Shown here: piece by piece, positions 35,617 through 44,583 of the stretch
Layout: the number at the start of each line of letters is the position of its first letter
Numbering within the stretch: position 1 is the first letter of the stretch
Assembly (NCBI RefSeq): GCF_029667115.1
Contig: NZ_JARUIU010000002.1
Coordinates: 434,001 to 498,000, forward strand
Length of the DNA stretch: 64,000 nucleotides
From: Jeotgalibacillus sp. ET6
Lineage (GTDB): Bacteria; Bacillota; Bacilli; Bacillales; Jeotgalibacillaceae
Reading direction: 5' to 3'
Notes under the pieces: model-generated
Database searches by the model: none
What the model saw: the letters and a program-made list of their open reading frames with translations, nothing else
Told to the model about the DNA's origin: nothing
Program-made: the position numbers and the translations under genes

Positions 35617-36753
35617 GTGTCCGCAACTAGTTTGGATTCCCAAATGCTTGACATCATTTTGGGTAAAATGATCGATACAGTGGACCAAAGCAAATCAGAT
35701 ATTTTTGAAATTGGGGAGCAGACGCGAAATGATTATGAAGGGCTTGTAAAAGAGCTTAGTCAGATCAGGGAGAAAATCACTACTGTAATTTATGAGGGTG
35801 ATGACCTTGAGAGACGATCACGATTTGCGCGTAAGCGGCTGGCTGAAGTCAGTCACCATTTTAAAAACTTTTCTGAAGAGCAAGTCCGCCAAGCGTATGA
35901 AACGGCCCATGATCTCCAGATACAGCTTTCGGTCAACAGACAGGAAGAAAAACAGCTTCGCAGCCGCAGAGACGAGCTGGAAAGAAGACTGCAGAGCATG
36001 CTGGACACGATTGAGAGAGCGGAGAACCTCGTAACACAGATATCTGCAGTTCTAACCTATTTAAATAGTGATTTAAAACAAATGGGTGCAGCCCTGCAGG
36101 ATGCAAAACAAAAACAGGAATTTGGCATTCAAATTATTGAAGCACAGGAAGAAGAACGAAAAAGGCTTTCCCGGGAAATACATGATGGACCGGCTCAGCT
36201 TATGGCAAATGTCCTGATGCGTTCCGATTTAATTGAACGGGTCTATAGGGACAAAGGAGCGCAGGAAGCATTTCTTGAAATTAAGAGTCTGAAAAAAATG
36301 GTTCGCTCTGCGCTTTCAGAAGTGCGGCGCATTATTTACGATCTCAGACCAATGGCTCTTGATGACCTCGGGCTTGTGCCAACGTTAAGAAAATACCTCA
36401 GTTCAATTGAAGAGTACAGCAACGGTACGAAATTATTGTTTCACCAAATAGGCGAAGAGTCACGATTACATCCCAAGTATGAAGTATCCTTGTTTCGTCT
36501 TGTCCAGGAGTCAGTTCAAAATGCCCTGAAGCATGCACATGCCACTGAAATTTCCGTTAAAGTTGAAATCCGGCAGGACCGGATCACAGTTGTGATTAAA
36601 GATAACGGAAAAGGATTTGATCCTTCTCAAAAAAAACAGGGATCTTTTGGTTTAATAGGCATGAGAGAACGGGTAGAATTGCTTGCGGGAGAAATCACGG
36701 TCAATTCAAGACCGGGATCCGGAACCCTTATTTTGATTCAAGTACCGCTTTAA
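35617..36753 (+). CDS. degS: Sensor histidine kinase DegS
   Basis: 378 residues, soluble, with the DegS coiled-coil sensor region (about 10-170), a HisKA_3 dimerisation domain whose phospho-accepting His is in SREIHDGPAQ (about 188), and a C-terminal HATPase (NALKHAHA, DNGKGFDP, GSFGLIGMRERV). It phosphorylates DegU to control exoenzymes, competence and motility. GTG start with AAGGAG upstream. 32 bases before degU. Confidence 0.96.
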   Translation: MSATSLDSQMLDIILGKMIDTVDQSKSDIFEIGEQTRNDYEGLVKELSQIREKITTVIYEGDDLERRSRFARKRLAEVSHHFKNFSEEQVRQAYETAHDLQIQLSVNRQEEKQLRSRRDELERRLQSMLDTIERAENLVTQISAVLTYLNSDLKQMGAALQDAKQKQEFGIQIIEAQEEERKRLSREIHDGPAQLMANVLMRSDLIERVYRDKGAQEAFLEIKSLKKMVRSALSEVRRIIYDLRPMALDDLGLVPTLRKYLSSIEEYSNGTKLLFHQIGEESRLHPKYEVSLFRLVQESVQNALKHAHATEISVKVEIRQDRITVVIKDNGKGFDPSQKKQGSFGLIGMRERVELLAGEITVNSRPGSGTLILIQVPL

Positions 36754-36785
36754 AGGATTTTATATGATCAAGGAGGAAAATATAT

Positions 36786-37460
36786 ATGACAAGAATACTA
36801 ATCATTGATGATCATCAGCTTTTTCGTGAAGGCGTAAAACGAATCTTGGATTTTGAAAAATCCTTTGAAGTAGTCGCAGAAGGGGACGATGGTTCACAGG
36901 CAATTGATTTATATGACACGCATCAGCCCGATGTTGTCCTGATGGATATAAATATGCCGGAAGTTAATGGAGTAGAAGCAACGAAAACGCTTATTGAAAA
37001 TTTCCCTGAGGCGAAAGTCATCATCTTATCGATTCATGACGATGAGAACTATGTTTCTCATGCTCTGAAGTCAGGAGCTTTGGGCTATATGCTGAAGGAA
37101 ATGGACGCGGATGCTCTCATTGATGCGATTAAAACGGTAACAGATGGTGGATCATACCTGCATCCTAAAGTAACCGTTAACCTTGTCAACGAGTTCCGCA
37201 GACTTGCAGATGCTGAATTTACAGGTAATTTCCAGCAGGTGGAAGTACGCCGTCCACTTCACCTCTTAACAAAACGCGAATGTGAAGTACTTCAAATGCT
37301 TGCAGACGGTAAAAGCAACCGCGGCATTGGCGAAGGCCTATATATTTCCGAAAAAACTGTGAAAAACCATGTAAGTAACATTCTACAAAAAATGAATGTA
37401 AACGACCGGACTCAAGCCGTTGTAACGGCCATTAAAAACGGCTGGGTGGAAGTACGATAA
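36786..37460 (+). CDS. degU: Response regulator DegU
   Basis: 224 residues. Receiver domain with phospho-acceptor Asp in [12 protein letters not shown] (about 57) and a conserved Lys (MLKEMDAD); LuxR-type HTH at about 158-224 ([26 protein letters not shown]). Controls the switch between motility, competence and exoenzyme secretion, linking the surrounding comF and flagellar genes. SD AGGAGG. Confidence 0.97.
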   Translation: MTRILIIDDHQLFREGVKRILDFEKSFEVVAEGDDGSQAIDLYDTHQPDVVLMDINMPEVNGVEATKTLIENFPEAKVIILSIHDDENYVSHALKSGALGYMLKEMDADALIDAIKTVTDGGSYLHPKVTVNLVNEFRRLADAEFTGNFQQVEVRRPLHLLTKRECEVLQMLADGKSNRGIGEGLYISEKTVKNHVSNILQKMNVNDRTQAVVTAIKNGWVEVR

Positions 37461-37489
37461 GTTTTAAGAAGAGAATAGGGTATAACTGT

Positions 37490-37672
37490 AAAAAATGAGC
37501 AAGTTTATATTATTAGTATGAGGTGAACGGAGCGGAGGGTGGCGACTCCTGCAGGACATGACGGCAGGCTGAGACTTTAAGGCTCAGCGCCGTCCCTGCG
37601 GAAAGCTTCCGCCTGAAGCGCAGTGAACCGTAAAAGAGCCAGAGACATTTTTTGTCCCCGGCTCTTTTTTTA
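37490..37672 (+). repeat. Dispersed intergenic repeat, copy E, serving as degU terminator
   Basis: Copy inverted relative to A, D and F. It has GAGGTGAACGGAGCGGA, GACTCCTGCAGGACATGACGGC, CAGCGCCGTCCCTGCGGAAAGC and GAAGCGCAGTGAACCG blocks and ends in a hairpin (AAAGAGCC / GGCTCTTT) with T7. The outer left terminus is eroded. Placed right after degU. Confidence 0.75.
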
Positions 37673-37805
37673 TTGGAACATAAGCACAGCTGGAATGACG
37701 AAGGCAGGCGAATATTGCCTGGGAAATGTCGGTTGTAGGGGAGAAAGCTGGATGTTTCAGTTACATAGAGCTATTCCCTTCAGGCGAAGCATTCTATTTG
37801 CAACA

Positions 37806-38525
37806 TTATTTTCGTCTTCGGGCAAAGTCGACAAACTTAAACTTGTCCAGACGGTGTCTCGATTCTGTATATTGGAAAATAGTCGTATCTTCAAGGTGCA
37901 CATAGTTTCGTACGAGTACAATATGGCTGTAGCCGTCCAGGTCAAGCAGTGTACGATCTTCATCTGTGGCCAGTTCCACTGTAATTTCTTTTTTTGCATA
38001 AGAGATGTTCAGGCCTAAATGATTCTCCAAATGGGCATAAATAGAATCACTGCAGATCTTTTCAGTAAGAGATGGAACGCTTGACTGCAAAAGCCAGTCT
38101 TTATCAAGAATGACTCGTTCGCCGTCAATGGTTCTTGCGCGCACAATTTCCCAAACCAGCGAGTCCTTCTCACACTCCAATTGTGGCGAGAGCCAGTCTT
38201 CTGCTTCTGTCAGTTCAAGCTTATGGACGGTCGTTGTAATATTTCTGCCAAGAGACTGCTGAAGCTCCTTGAAACTCACTAAACCTGAGACGGGAAAGGT
38301 CATTTTGCTGACATCCAGCACTAAAGAGCCCTTGCCCTGCATCTTTTGTATAAATCCATTTTGAGATAACAAAGTAAGCGCTTTACGAATGGTTTCACGG
38401 GAAGTATCAAAGCGCTCGCAAAGCTCATGCTCTGAAGGAAGAAGCGAGTTAGGTTCATAGATTCCCTGCTTGATTTCTTCCGAAAGTTCTTGAAAAATGT
38501 TCATATATTTATTGGTTGTTGCCAT
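37806..38525 (-). CDS. treR: GntR-family trehalose operon repressor TreR
   Basis: 239 residues. N-terminal GntR winged helix (LLPSEHELCERFDTSRETIRKAL, about 23-50) and a C-terminal UTRA effector domain (about 80-235). TreR is released from operators by trehalose-6-phosphate. Strand and effector family fit treP-treA at 39776-43045, though it is separated from them by a divergent lipoprotein gene, a small zinc-ribbon gene and a repeat, unlike the contiguous treP-treA-treR of B. subtilis. Confidence 0.9.
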   Translation of the reverse strand: MATTNKYMNIFQELSEEIKQGIYEPNSLLPSEHELCERFDTSRETIRKALTLLSQNGFIQKMQGKGSLVLDVSKMTFPVSGLVSFKELQQSLGRNITTTVHKLELTEAEDWLSPQLECEKDSLVWEIVRARTIDGERVILDKDWLLQSSVPSLTEKICSDSIYAHLENHLGLNISYAKKEITVELATDEDRTLLDLDGYSHIVLVRNYVHLEDTTIFQYTESRHRLDKFKFVDFARRRK

Positions 38526-38622
38526 ATAAGATCACCCTGTTTTATTGTATCATAATGGAAGGAAGCAGGGTATAACCCCAATACATCGGTGAAAAGACTA
38601 TAGAGAAGGGATGATCCAGCCT

Positions 38623-39216
38623 ATGATAAGTAAAAAAATGAGAACTGCAATAGGCGCCGGCTTGCTTGCTTTACTCCTGGCCGCCTGCAGCGGTGATGAA
38701 ACGAACGATAATACAGGTTCCGTTAACGATGGTCAAAACGGAGAGGGAATCGATACACATACGCAGTCTGAAGATTCCGGTACAGAAGGAGATTCGGAAA
38801 TCGGTTTTGAAATGAACAGCGAGGGAGAAGTGGAAAAAGCAGAAGATGTTCCGCCGGAAGAAGAAGAGGCCATTCTATCCCTTTTCGATGAATACATCAG
38901 CACCTTTAACGAAAAAGATATTGATGGATACCTTCAGCTGCTGCGAACGGGGGACGGTTACTTTAACGAAGACGAAGAACGTGCAGCTCTTGAAGAAGTA
39001 TTCGAATCCTTTGATGTTGAGCGTGAAGTGGAATTAAAAACGATCAACGAATATAAGGAAGATGAAGCACATGTGTTTGCTAATATGATTTTGACTACTA
39101 CAGATACTGAAAGTGGTGCAGAGGTAACCAGAACGGGCCGCCAGATCACCGTTTTTCATTTAGTGGAGGATGAGTGGAAAATCGCGTCCATTCATTTTAT
39201 GGCAGATCCTGAATAA
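38623..39216 (+). CDS. Lipoprotein with C-terminal NTF2/DUF4440-like domain
   Basis: About 197 residues. Type II signal with lipobox LLLAAC (Cys near residue 25), an acidic linker (about 30-85) and a C-terminal domain with the EEAILSLFDEYISTFNEKDIDGYLQLL pattern typical of NTF2-like folds, ending in WKIASIHFM. Function unknown. The ATG at 38623 is preferred because an almost complete anti-SD match (AAGGGATGATCC) precedes it; the ATG at 38611 lies inside that match. A perfect terminator follows. Confidence 0.78.
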   Translation: MISKKMRTAIGAGLLALLLAACSGDETNDNTGSVNDGQNGEGIDTHTQSEDSGTEGDSEIGFEMNSEGEVEKAEDVPPEEEEAILSLFDEYISTFNEKDIDGYLQLLRTGDGYFNEDEERAALEEVFESFDVEREVELKTINEYKEDEAHVFANMILTTTDTESGAEVTRTGRQITVFHLVEDEWKIASIHFMADPE

Positions 39217-39225
39217 ACATAATAG

Positions 39226-39260
39226 AAACCGGCCCTTAAACGTTTAAGGGCCGGTTTTTT
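39226..39260 (+). terminator. Perfect terminator between the lipoprotein and zinc-ribbon genes
   Basis: Perfect inverted repeat AAACCGGCCCTTAAAC / GTTTAAGGGCCGGTTT with T6 on the plus side. It can serve both converging genes. Confidence 0.88.
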
Positions 39261-39295
39261 GATTTTATTATTAAACTTAGCCTCAGTTCCAAATG

Positions 39296-39466
39296 CTATT
39301 TATTCCTGCAGTTTTTACAGACTTTTTGAACATCTTTTGTTGGGCTGACATGAGAATGAAGCAATTTAATGCCGGTTTTCTTGCATTTCGGGCAGGTGCC
39401 GCGATAGGGCTCTCCGCTCTTAATAGAACGTTTTTTTAGTATTTTTCCTCGATTGCTTTTCGCCAT
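39296..39466 (-). CDS. Small zinc-ribbon-like protein (56 residues)
   Basis: A short basic protein beginning MAKSNRGKILKKR with two Cys pairs, CPKC (residues 25-28) and CKNC (50-53), spaced 21 residues apart: a zinc ribbon. GAGGATGGATG upstream gives a ribosome site. The basic character and small size resemble small ribosome-associated or RNA-binding zinc proteins, but I do not recognise a family. It is easily missed because of its length. It lies on the tre strand between treA and treR. Confidence 0.72.
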   Translation of the reverse strand: MAKSNRGKILKKRSIKSGEPYRGTCPKCKKTGIKLLHSHVSPTKDVQKVCKNCRNK

Positions 39467-39564
39467 GGTCATCCATCCTCACCGGGTACTTTCTTTTAGT
39501 TAATGATTAGAAAGTGAAAGTGGGGTGGGCTGGAGCCTACATTCGGAAAATTATGTACGAAAAT

Positions 39565-39760
39565 GAGCCTAATTTCAGGCTCTTTGACGTGTTCACTAAG
39601 CTTCAGACAGACGCTTTCCGCAGGGACGGCGACTGAGACTTTTCAGCGTGTTGCCCTGTAAAGTCTCAGCTTATCGTCATATCCTGCTGGAGCCGCCGCC
39701 TTCCGCTTTTACTAAAAAGTCTTATATATGGAGCTTTTCTTGATTTGTCCCAAACTTTTA
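39565..39760 (-). repeat. Dispersed intergenic repeat, copy F
   Basis: Degenerate hairpin (GAGCCTAATTTCAGGCTC), GTGTTCACTAAGCTTCAGAC, CCGCAGGGACGGCGACTGAGAC, TCATATCCTGCTGGAG and ending GATTTGTCCCAAACTTT. Same orientation as A and D. Lies immediately downstream of treA. Confidence 0.7.
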
Positions 39761-39775
39761 AAATGGCATTTGGTA

Positions 39776-41455
39776 CTACTTTTTAAGACGAAAGACGATG
39801 GACTCGTATGGACGGAGTTCAAAGGAATCCGCGGAGCCTTTAACGTCATCATAGTTGCTGATCAGGACAGAGCGGTCAGAAAAACGGTTTAGTCTTTGGG
39901 CTGTCTCAGAAGGCAGCTCAAATTGTACAGGGTTTTCATAAAAATTATTCACTACAAGTAGGGATTCTTCCTCTGTATTTCGCGTATAAGCAAAAATAGC
40001 CGGATCATCCGCTAGAAGTAATTCATAGTTTCCGTTTGTAATGATGTCATATTCCTTGCGCAGCGCATTCAGCTTTTGATAATGATAAAAAACGGACTGA
40101 GAATCTGCAACCGCTGCTTCTGCATTAATATCTTTGTAATTTTTAGCCACAGGAATCCATGGTGTTCCAGTTGTGAAGCCGCCGTTTTCTTCAGCACTCC
40201 ATTGAACCGGCGTACGTGAATTGTCACGGGATTTCTGATTTAGAATGGCTAAGATTTCTTCATTTGAATGCTCGGTCTCAATCAGCTGCTTGTAAATATT
40301 TAAAGACTCTACATCCCGATAATCTTTAATAGTTTTAAAGTGAGGGTTGGTCATCCCGAACTCTTCACCTTGATAAATATAAGGCGTTCCCTGCATCATA
40401 TGGATCGTTGTGGCCAGCATTTTAGCTGATTCAGTGCGATACTCCCCGTCATTTCCGTAGCGCGATACGATTCTCGGCTGGTCATGGTTGCACCAGAAGA
40501 GGGCATTCCAACCGCCGCCTTCATTCATGCCGACCTGCCAGGTGGATAAAATATCCTTCAGCTTAATAAAGTCAAAATCAGCAACCGTCCATTTCTCGCC
40601 ATTTGGATAATCCACTTTTAAATGATGGAAATTGAACGTCATACTCAGTTCTTCGCGTTCAGGATTAGAGTACTTGATGCAGTGATCGATTGTAGTGGAA
40701 GACATTTCGCCTACTGTCAGCAGGTCATGCTTTGAAAATACTTCCCGGTTCATTTCATGCATATAGTCGTGAACCTTTGGGCCATCTGTGTAAAATTTAC
40801 GGCCGTCTCCATCACCATCCTCATCAGGGAATGACTGATCCTTGGAAATTAAGTTGATTACGTCCAGGCGGAAGCCATCGACGCCTTTTTCCGCCCAATA
40901 ATTCATCATGTCATACAGCTTTTCACGAACAGCTTCGTTTTCCCAGTTCAGATCTGCCTGTGTGACATCAAATAAATGCAAATAATACTGGCCTGTCTTT
41001 TCTTCCAGCTTCCAGGCATTGCCTCCAAATTTAGACACCCAGTTGGTTGGCGCAGTACCGTCTTCTTTCGCATCCTTCCAAATATAAAAATCACGGTACT
41101 CACTGTCTTTAGACTTGCGTGATTCCACAAACCACTCATGCTCAGTAGATGTATGATTAATAACGATATCCATAATAATTTTAATTCCTCGATCATGCGC
41201 TTCAGAGAGCATGCGGTCAAAATCATCCATCGTTCCGTATTCATCGTGAATGCTGAAATAGTCACTGATGTCATAGCCATTATCATTTTGTGGAGACTTA
41301 TAAGGAGGAGTCAGCCAAAGCACATCCACCCCAAGCTTCTTTAAATAATCCAGCTTCTCTGTAATCCCGTTTAAATCCCCGACGCCATTTCCTGTCGTAT
41401 CATTAAAACTCTTTGGATAAATCTGATATACAACCGCTTTTTTCCACCATTCCAT
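39776..41455 (-). CDS. treA: Trehalose-6-phosphate hydrolase (GH13)
   Basis: 559 residues. GH13 regions visible: DIVINHTS, GFRLDVINLISKD (nucleophile Asp near 200), the acid Glu in VGEMSST and the transition-state site WCNHDQPR. It hydrolyses trehalose-6-P to glucose and glucose-6-P. Related oligo-1,6-glucosidases share these motifs, but the link to a trehalose-type PTS and TreR settles the call. SD AAGGAG; cotranscribed with treP. Confidence 0.92.
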   Translation of the reverse strand: MEWWKKAVVYQIYPKSFNDTTGNGVGDLNGITEKLDYLKKLGVDVLWLTPPYKSPQNDNGYDISDYFSIHDEYGTMDDFDRMLSEAHDRGIKIIMDIVINHTSTEHEWFVESRKSKDSEYRDFYIWKDAKEDGTAPTNWVSKFGGNAWKLEEKTGQYYLHLFDVTQADLNWENEAVREKLYDMMNYWAEKGVDGFRLDVINLISKDQSFPDEDGDGDGRKFYTDGPKVHDYMHEMNREVFSKHDLLTVGEMSSTTIDHCIKYSNPEREELSMTFNFHHLKVDYPNGEKWTVADFDFIKLKDILSTWQVGMNEGGGWNALFWCNHDQPRIVSRYGNDGEYRTESAKMLATTIHMMQGTPYIYQGEEFGMTNPHFKTIKDYRDVESLNIYKQLIETEHSNEEILAILNQKSRDNSRTPVQWSAEENGGFTTGTPWIPVAKNYKDINAEAAVADSQSVFYHYQKLNALRKEYDIITNGNYELLLADDPAIFAYTRNTEEESLLVVNNFYENPVQFELPSETAQRLNRFSDRSVLISNYDDVKGSADSFELRPYESIVFRLKK

Positions 41456-41504
41456 ACGTGAATCACTCCTTGAAAATGAATTTAACTTGGTAATAGAATT
41501 TACT

Positions 41505-41602
41505 TTTCTTTAGTTAAGTAAAGGAGTCTGGCCCCTTTACTTAGGTAAAGCTTTTATTACAAACAAAGCGTCCGCTGAAATGTCTGCGAACGCTTTTGGT
41601 TG
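41505..41602 (-). other. treP-treA intercistronic stem-loops
   Basis: Two hairpins lie in the 147-base gap: one with arms AAGTAAAGG / CCTTTACTT (about 41514-41543) and one with arms AAGCGTTCGC / GCGGACGCTT (about 41568-41600). Neither has a long T tract on the minus strand. They may set relative levels of the two mRNAs by processing or partial termination. Confidence 0.4.
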
Positions 41603-43045
41603 TTAGTCTTCGAGTTTTCCTTTTTTAACGAATAGTCCGTAAAGAAGGGTTAGGACAAATGGAACAACGATCGCGATGGCCATCCCGATGCTGAAGATCA
41701 GCCAGAATTCTTTTTGAATGGAGATAATTCCTGGTACACCGCCGACACCGATCGAGTTGGCCAGAACAAAGTTAGCACCGAGCAGAAGCCCTGCGATACC
41801 TGATCCAGTCAGTGCAAAGATAAACGGAAAGCGATAGCGGAGGTTAACACCGAACAGTGCAGGTTCCGTTACACCGAGCCAAGCCGAAATACCAGAGGAG
41901 CTGGCGAGACCTTTCAGTTTTTCATCCTGTTTTTTCGTAAAGAATGTCAGTGCGAAAATCGCAAACGCTGCTGATCCTTGCGCGATATTCGATAAAGCAA
42001 GAATAGGCCACAGGAACGTTCCGTTAATATTACTTGAAATCAGCTGAAGATCTACAGGAAGGAATGTATGGTGCATTCCTGTAATAACAAGCACTCCATA
42101 TGTCGCGCCGTAAACTAAACCGCCGAGCCATCCAAAGTTATTAAAGATCCAGATAACCCCATCTGCAATAGCAGTTCCGGCAGCAAATGTTAAAGGCCCG
42201 ATTGCGATAAATGCAGCAAGTGACGTAATTAATAGAGCAACTGGAGCTACAACGAGAAGCTTAATGGAATCATGTACTTTCCGGTTCAGGAATTTTTCGA
42301 TTAAAGCATAGAGATAAGCTGCAAATAAAACAGGCAGTACTTGTCCCTGATAACCGATGGATTCAACGGTTAAACCGAATAAATTCCACGTTGGAACTGT
42401 ACCTTCTCTTACTGCGTCCGGATAAGCATAGGCGCTGAGTAAACCGGGATGTACAAGTACAAGCCCGAGGACAATCCCCATCAGCGGATTTCCGCCAAAG
42501 CGCTTAACTGCTGACCACCCTATTAAAGCGGGTAAAAAGTTAAACGCCGCACTGGCTATAATACTGATAACCGTGGCTAAATCTGCCCATTGAGGATACA
42601 TCGCAACAAGTGATTCTTCGCCAAATAAATCTTCGACTGTCAGAACATTGTTCAGCCCCAGCAATAAACCGGCTGTAACAATTGCAGGTAAAATCGGAAT
42701 AAAGATATCTGCAAGCAATTTAATTGTACGCTGCAGTGGATTCATTTTCTTCGCCGCAGCATTTTTTACATCATCCTTGGAAACTTCCTGAATGCCCGTT
42801 TCCTCTGCCAGTACTTTATAGACCTTATCTACAAGACCCTGTCCAATAACTACCTGGTACTGTCCGCTGTTTGCAAAAGACCCTTTTACAACATCAATGG
42901 ACTCAAGCTTTTTCTTATCCACCTTACTGTCATCATGCAGCACGAACCGCAGCCGTGTAACACAATGAGTAGCAGAGTCGATATTTTCTTTCCCGCCAAT
43001 CGCTTCGACAATCTGGCGGACTTCCTCTCTATTCACATCACTCAT
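41603..43045 (-). CDS. treP: PTS trehalose-specific EIIBC component
   Basis: About 480 residues. N-terminal EIIB (about 1-80) with the phospho-Cys in SATHCVTRLRF, and a ten-helix EIIC domain with LGLNNVL and HHTFLPVDLQLI-type motifs. It imports trehalose as trehalose-6-P; EIIA must come from elsewhere (often glucose EIIA). The ATG at 43045 has GGGAGGG six bases upstream, and the reading to 43099 adds residues that are not part of EIIB. Controlled by the promoter and operator at 43139-43192. Confidence 0.92.
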   Translation of the reverse strand: MSDVNREEVRQIVEAIGGKENIDSATHCVTRLRFVLHDDSKVDKKKLESIDVVKGSFANSGQYQVVIGQGLVDKVYKVLAEETGIQEVSKDDVKNAAAKKMNPLQRTIKLLADIFIPILPAIVTAGLLLGLNNVLTVEDLFGEESLVAMYPQWADLATVISIIASAAFNFLPALIGWSAVKRFGGNPLMGIVLGLVLVHPGLLSAYAYPDAVREGTVPTWNLFGLTVESIGYQGQVLPVLFAAYLYALIEKFLNRKVHDSIKLLVVAPVALLITSLAAFIAIGPLTFAAGTAIADGVIWIFNNFGWLGGLVYGATYGVLVITGMHHTFLPVDLQLISSNINGTFLWPILALSNIAQGSAAFAIFALTFFTKKQDEKLKGLASSSGISAWLGVTEPALFGVNLRYRFPFIFALTGSGIAGLLLGANFVLANSIGVGGVPGIISIQKEFWLIFSIGMAIAIVVPFVLTLLYGLFVKKGKLED

Positions 43046-43138
43046 CAATAACCCTCCCGTAACCGTTTTCATTTCCGTGACGTTATGCCATCCATTCATC
43101 TATTCCCTATTGGATAAAAGATAGTCCAAGTTAATCAG

Positions 43139-43192
43139 AAACAGCGCTTACATTTACAAACTTATCATATACGTGTATATACAAGTTGTCAA
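43139..43192 (-). promoter_or_regulatory. treP promoter with TreR-type operator and cre-like site
   Basis: Minus strand: perfect -35 TTGACA (43087+100 to 43192, i.e. 43187-43192), 17-base spacer, -10 TATGAT (43164-43169). The spacer and -10 are covered by an imperfect palindrome 43161-43185 whose left half is CTTGTATATACA, matching the known TreR site TTGTATATACAA. Downstream at 43139-43152 lies TGTAAGCGCTGTTT, close to the CcpA cre consensus except for its last bases, placed after the start point where it would block elongation. Confidence 0.75.
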
Positions 43193-43323
43193 CTATAAAG
43201 ATTTCCTGCATTTCATTGAATAAATACCTGAAAATAGCAATTTAACTATCCAAATCTCATATATTTTTTACGATTGTTTTGTGCTATTCTTTATAAGGTT
43301 AGGATGAGGAGGGAGGCAGCTTT

Positions 43324-44415
43324 ATGAAAGAAAGAATTGTAGGAATTGATTGGATTAGAGCTGCAGCCTGTTTAAGTGTGGTTTGGGTCCATTCCATTGC
43401 CAGAGTAAAAGGTTTATATGAATTGCCTGCTTTTTCATATGATTTGGCAGTTTTGATTCAGATGGCCTTTATCTTTGCTACTCCAATGTTTGTCATGATC
43501 TCAATCTATATATTGAGCTATACGTATCAGGACACTGCACCAAAAGGATTTTGGAAGAAACGATTTATGTATATATTTATTCCTTATCTATCAATTTCAT
43601 TTATTTCGGCTTTTTATTATAATCTCGTAAATGGTTTTTCTCTTGAATATACGGGAGCCATTTTATACCGATATATATTGATGAGCGGCTGGAATGGATA
43701 TTTTATATTAATTATTTTTCAGCTTTATTTTCTGCACTTTTTATTTAACCGCTATTCCCATAAGGTTAATCCATATTTAATGACAGCTTTAGCAATTGTC
43801 ATTAATATTCTCTACAATTATTATGTTTCATTTCTCCCAGCGCCGCATGAATCTCTGGAAGTGCTTTGGGTTCAGTACGGCAGAGTGTTCTTCCCAGGCT
43901 GGATTGCTTTCTTTATTGTTGCTTATTATGCAGGACGATACGCTCTTCAGTGGAAAAAATTCTTGCGCAAGGCTGGTCCGGGTATTATCGTTTTAGCTTT
44001 ATTTTCAATGGTTTACGGATTTTACAATGTTATAGCAGATAATTATATTGTCGTTTCATCCAGAAGGAATGATGTCTTGTTTTACACGATTTTTCTGTTT
44101 TTATCTTTAATTTATTTAACAGCTTCTTTTAAAACCGTCCCGGCAGTCATTAAGGTTGTAAGTAAATATTCATTTCCAATCTTTCTGCTTCATCTGCTGT
44201 TTATCGACTTTTATGCACGATTTCAGCCCTTTGATTTATCGGCCACTGCATACGGAGTTTTCGCTTTTCTGTTTTCTACTCTGGGAAGCATAGGTTTTTC
44301 ATGGGTTGTAAAGCATATTCCAGGCTCTGGGATGATTATTGGAAATATTGATCGGAAAAAGTCTGGCAGCAAACCGAAGAAACCGGTTGAAGAAATGACT
44401 GCCCGTTCTTCATAA
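43324..44415 (+). CDS. Acyltransferase family 3 membrane protein, copy 2
   Basis: 363 residues with about ten membrane helices. Start pattern IDWIRAAACLSVVWVHS is the conserved acyltransferase-3 first helix with catalytic His. Probably O-acetylates a surface glycan. SD GGAGGGAGG. It is a single-gene unit between tre and degV and unlike the copy at 21648 beyond the family motifs. Confidence 0.85.
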   Translation: MKERIVGIDWIRAAACLSVVWVHSIARVKGLYELPAFSYDLAVLIQMAFIFATPMFVMISIYILSYTYQDTAPKGFWKKRFMYIFIPYLSISFISAFYYNLVNGFSLEYTGAILYRYILMSGWNGYFILIIFQLYFLHFLFNRYSHKVNPYLMTALAIVINILYNYYVSFLPAPHESLEVLWVQYGRVFFPGWIAFFIVAYYAGRYALQWKKFLRKAGPGIIVLALFSMVYGFYNVIADNYIVVSSRRNDVLFYTIFLFLSLIYLTASFKTVPAVIKVVSKYSFPIFLLHLLFIDFYARFQPFDLSATAYGVFAFLFSTLGSIGFSWVVKHIPGSGMIIGNIDRKKSGSKPKKPVEEMTARSS

Positions 44416-44430
44416 TTCACCTGTTAAGTG

Positions 44431-44465
44431 CCCTCTGTATACAACAGAGGGTTTTTATTTTTTCT
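44431..44465 (+). terminator. Terminator after the second acyltransferase gene
   Basis: Stem CCCTCTGT / ACAGAGGG followed by T-rich sequence. Confidence 0.8.
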
Positions 44466-44583
44466 AAAATAACATTGAAGGAAAGAGATGCATTCAACGA
44501 GTTCTTGGGCTAGAATAGGAGCATAGGGTCTGCGGACAAGTTTACGGTAATTGAAATTTTATTGCAGGGATAGGAATGGTGGA

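Noticed and set aside
37623-38018. 131-codon plus-strand frame near degU
   Set aside because: Begins in repeat copy E and then runs antisense to the well-supported treR gene.
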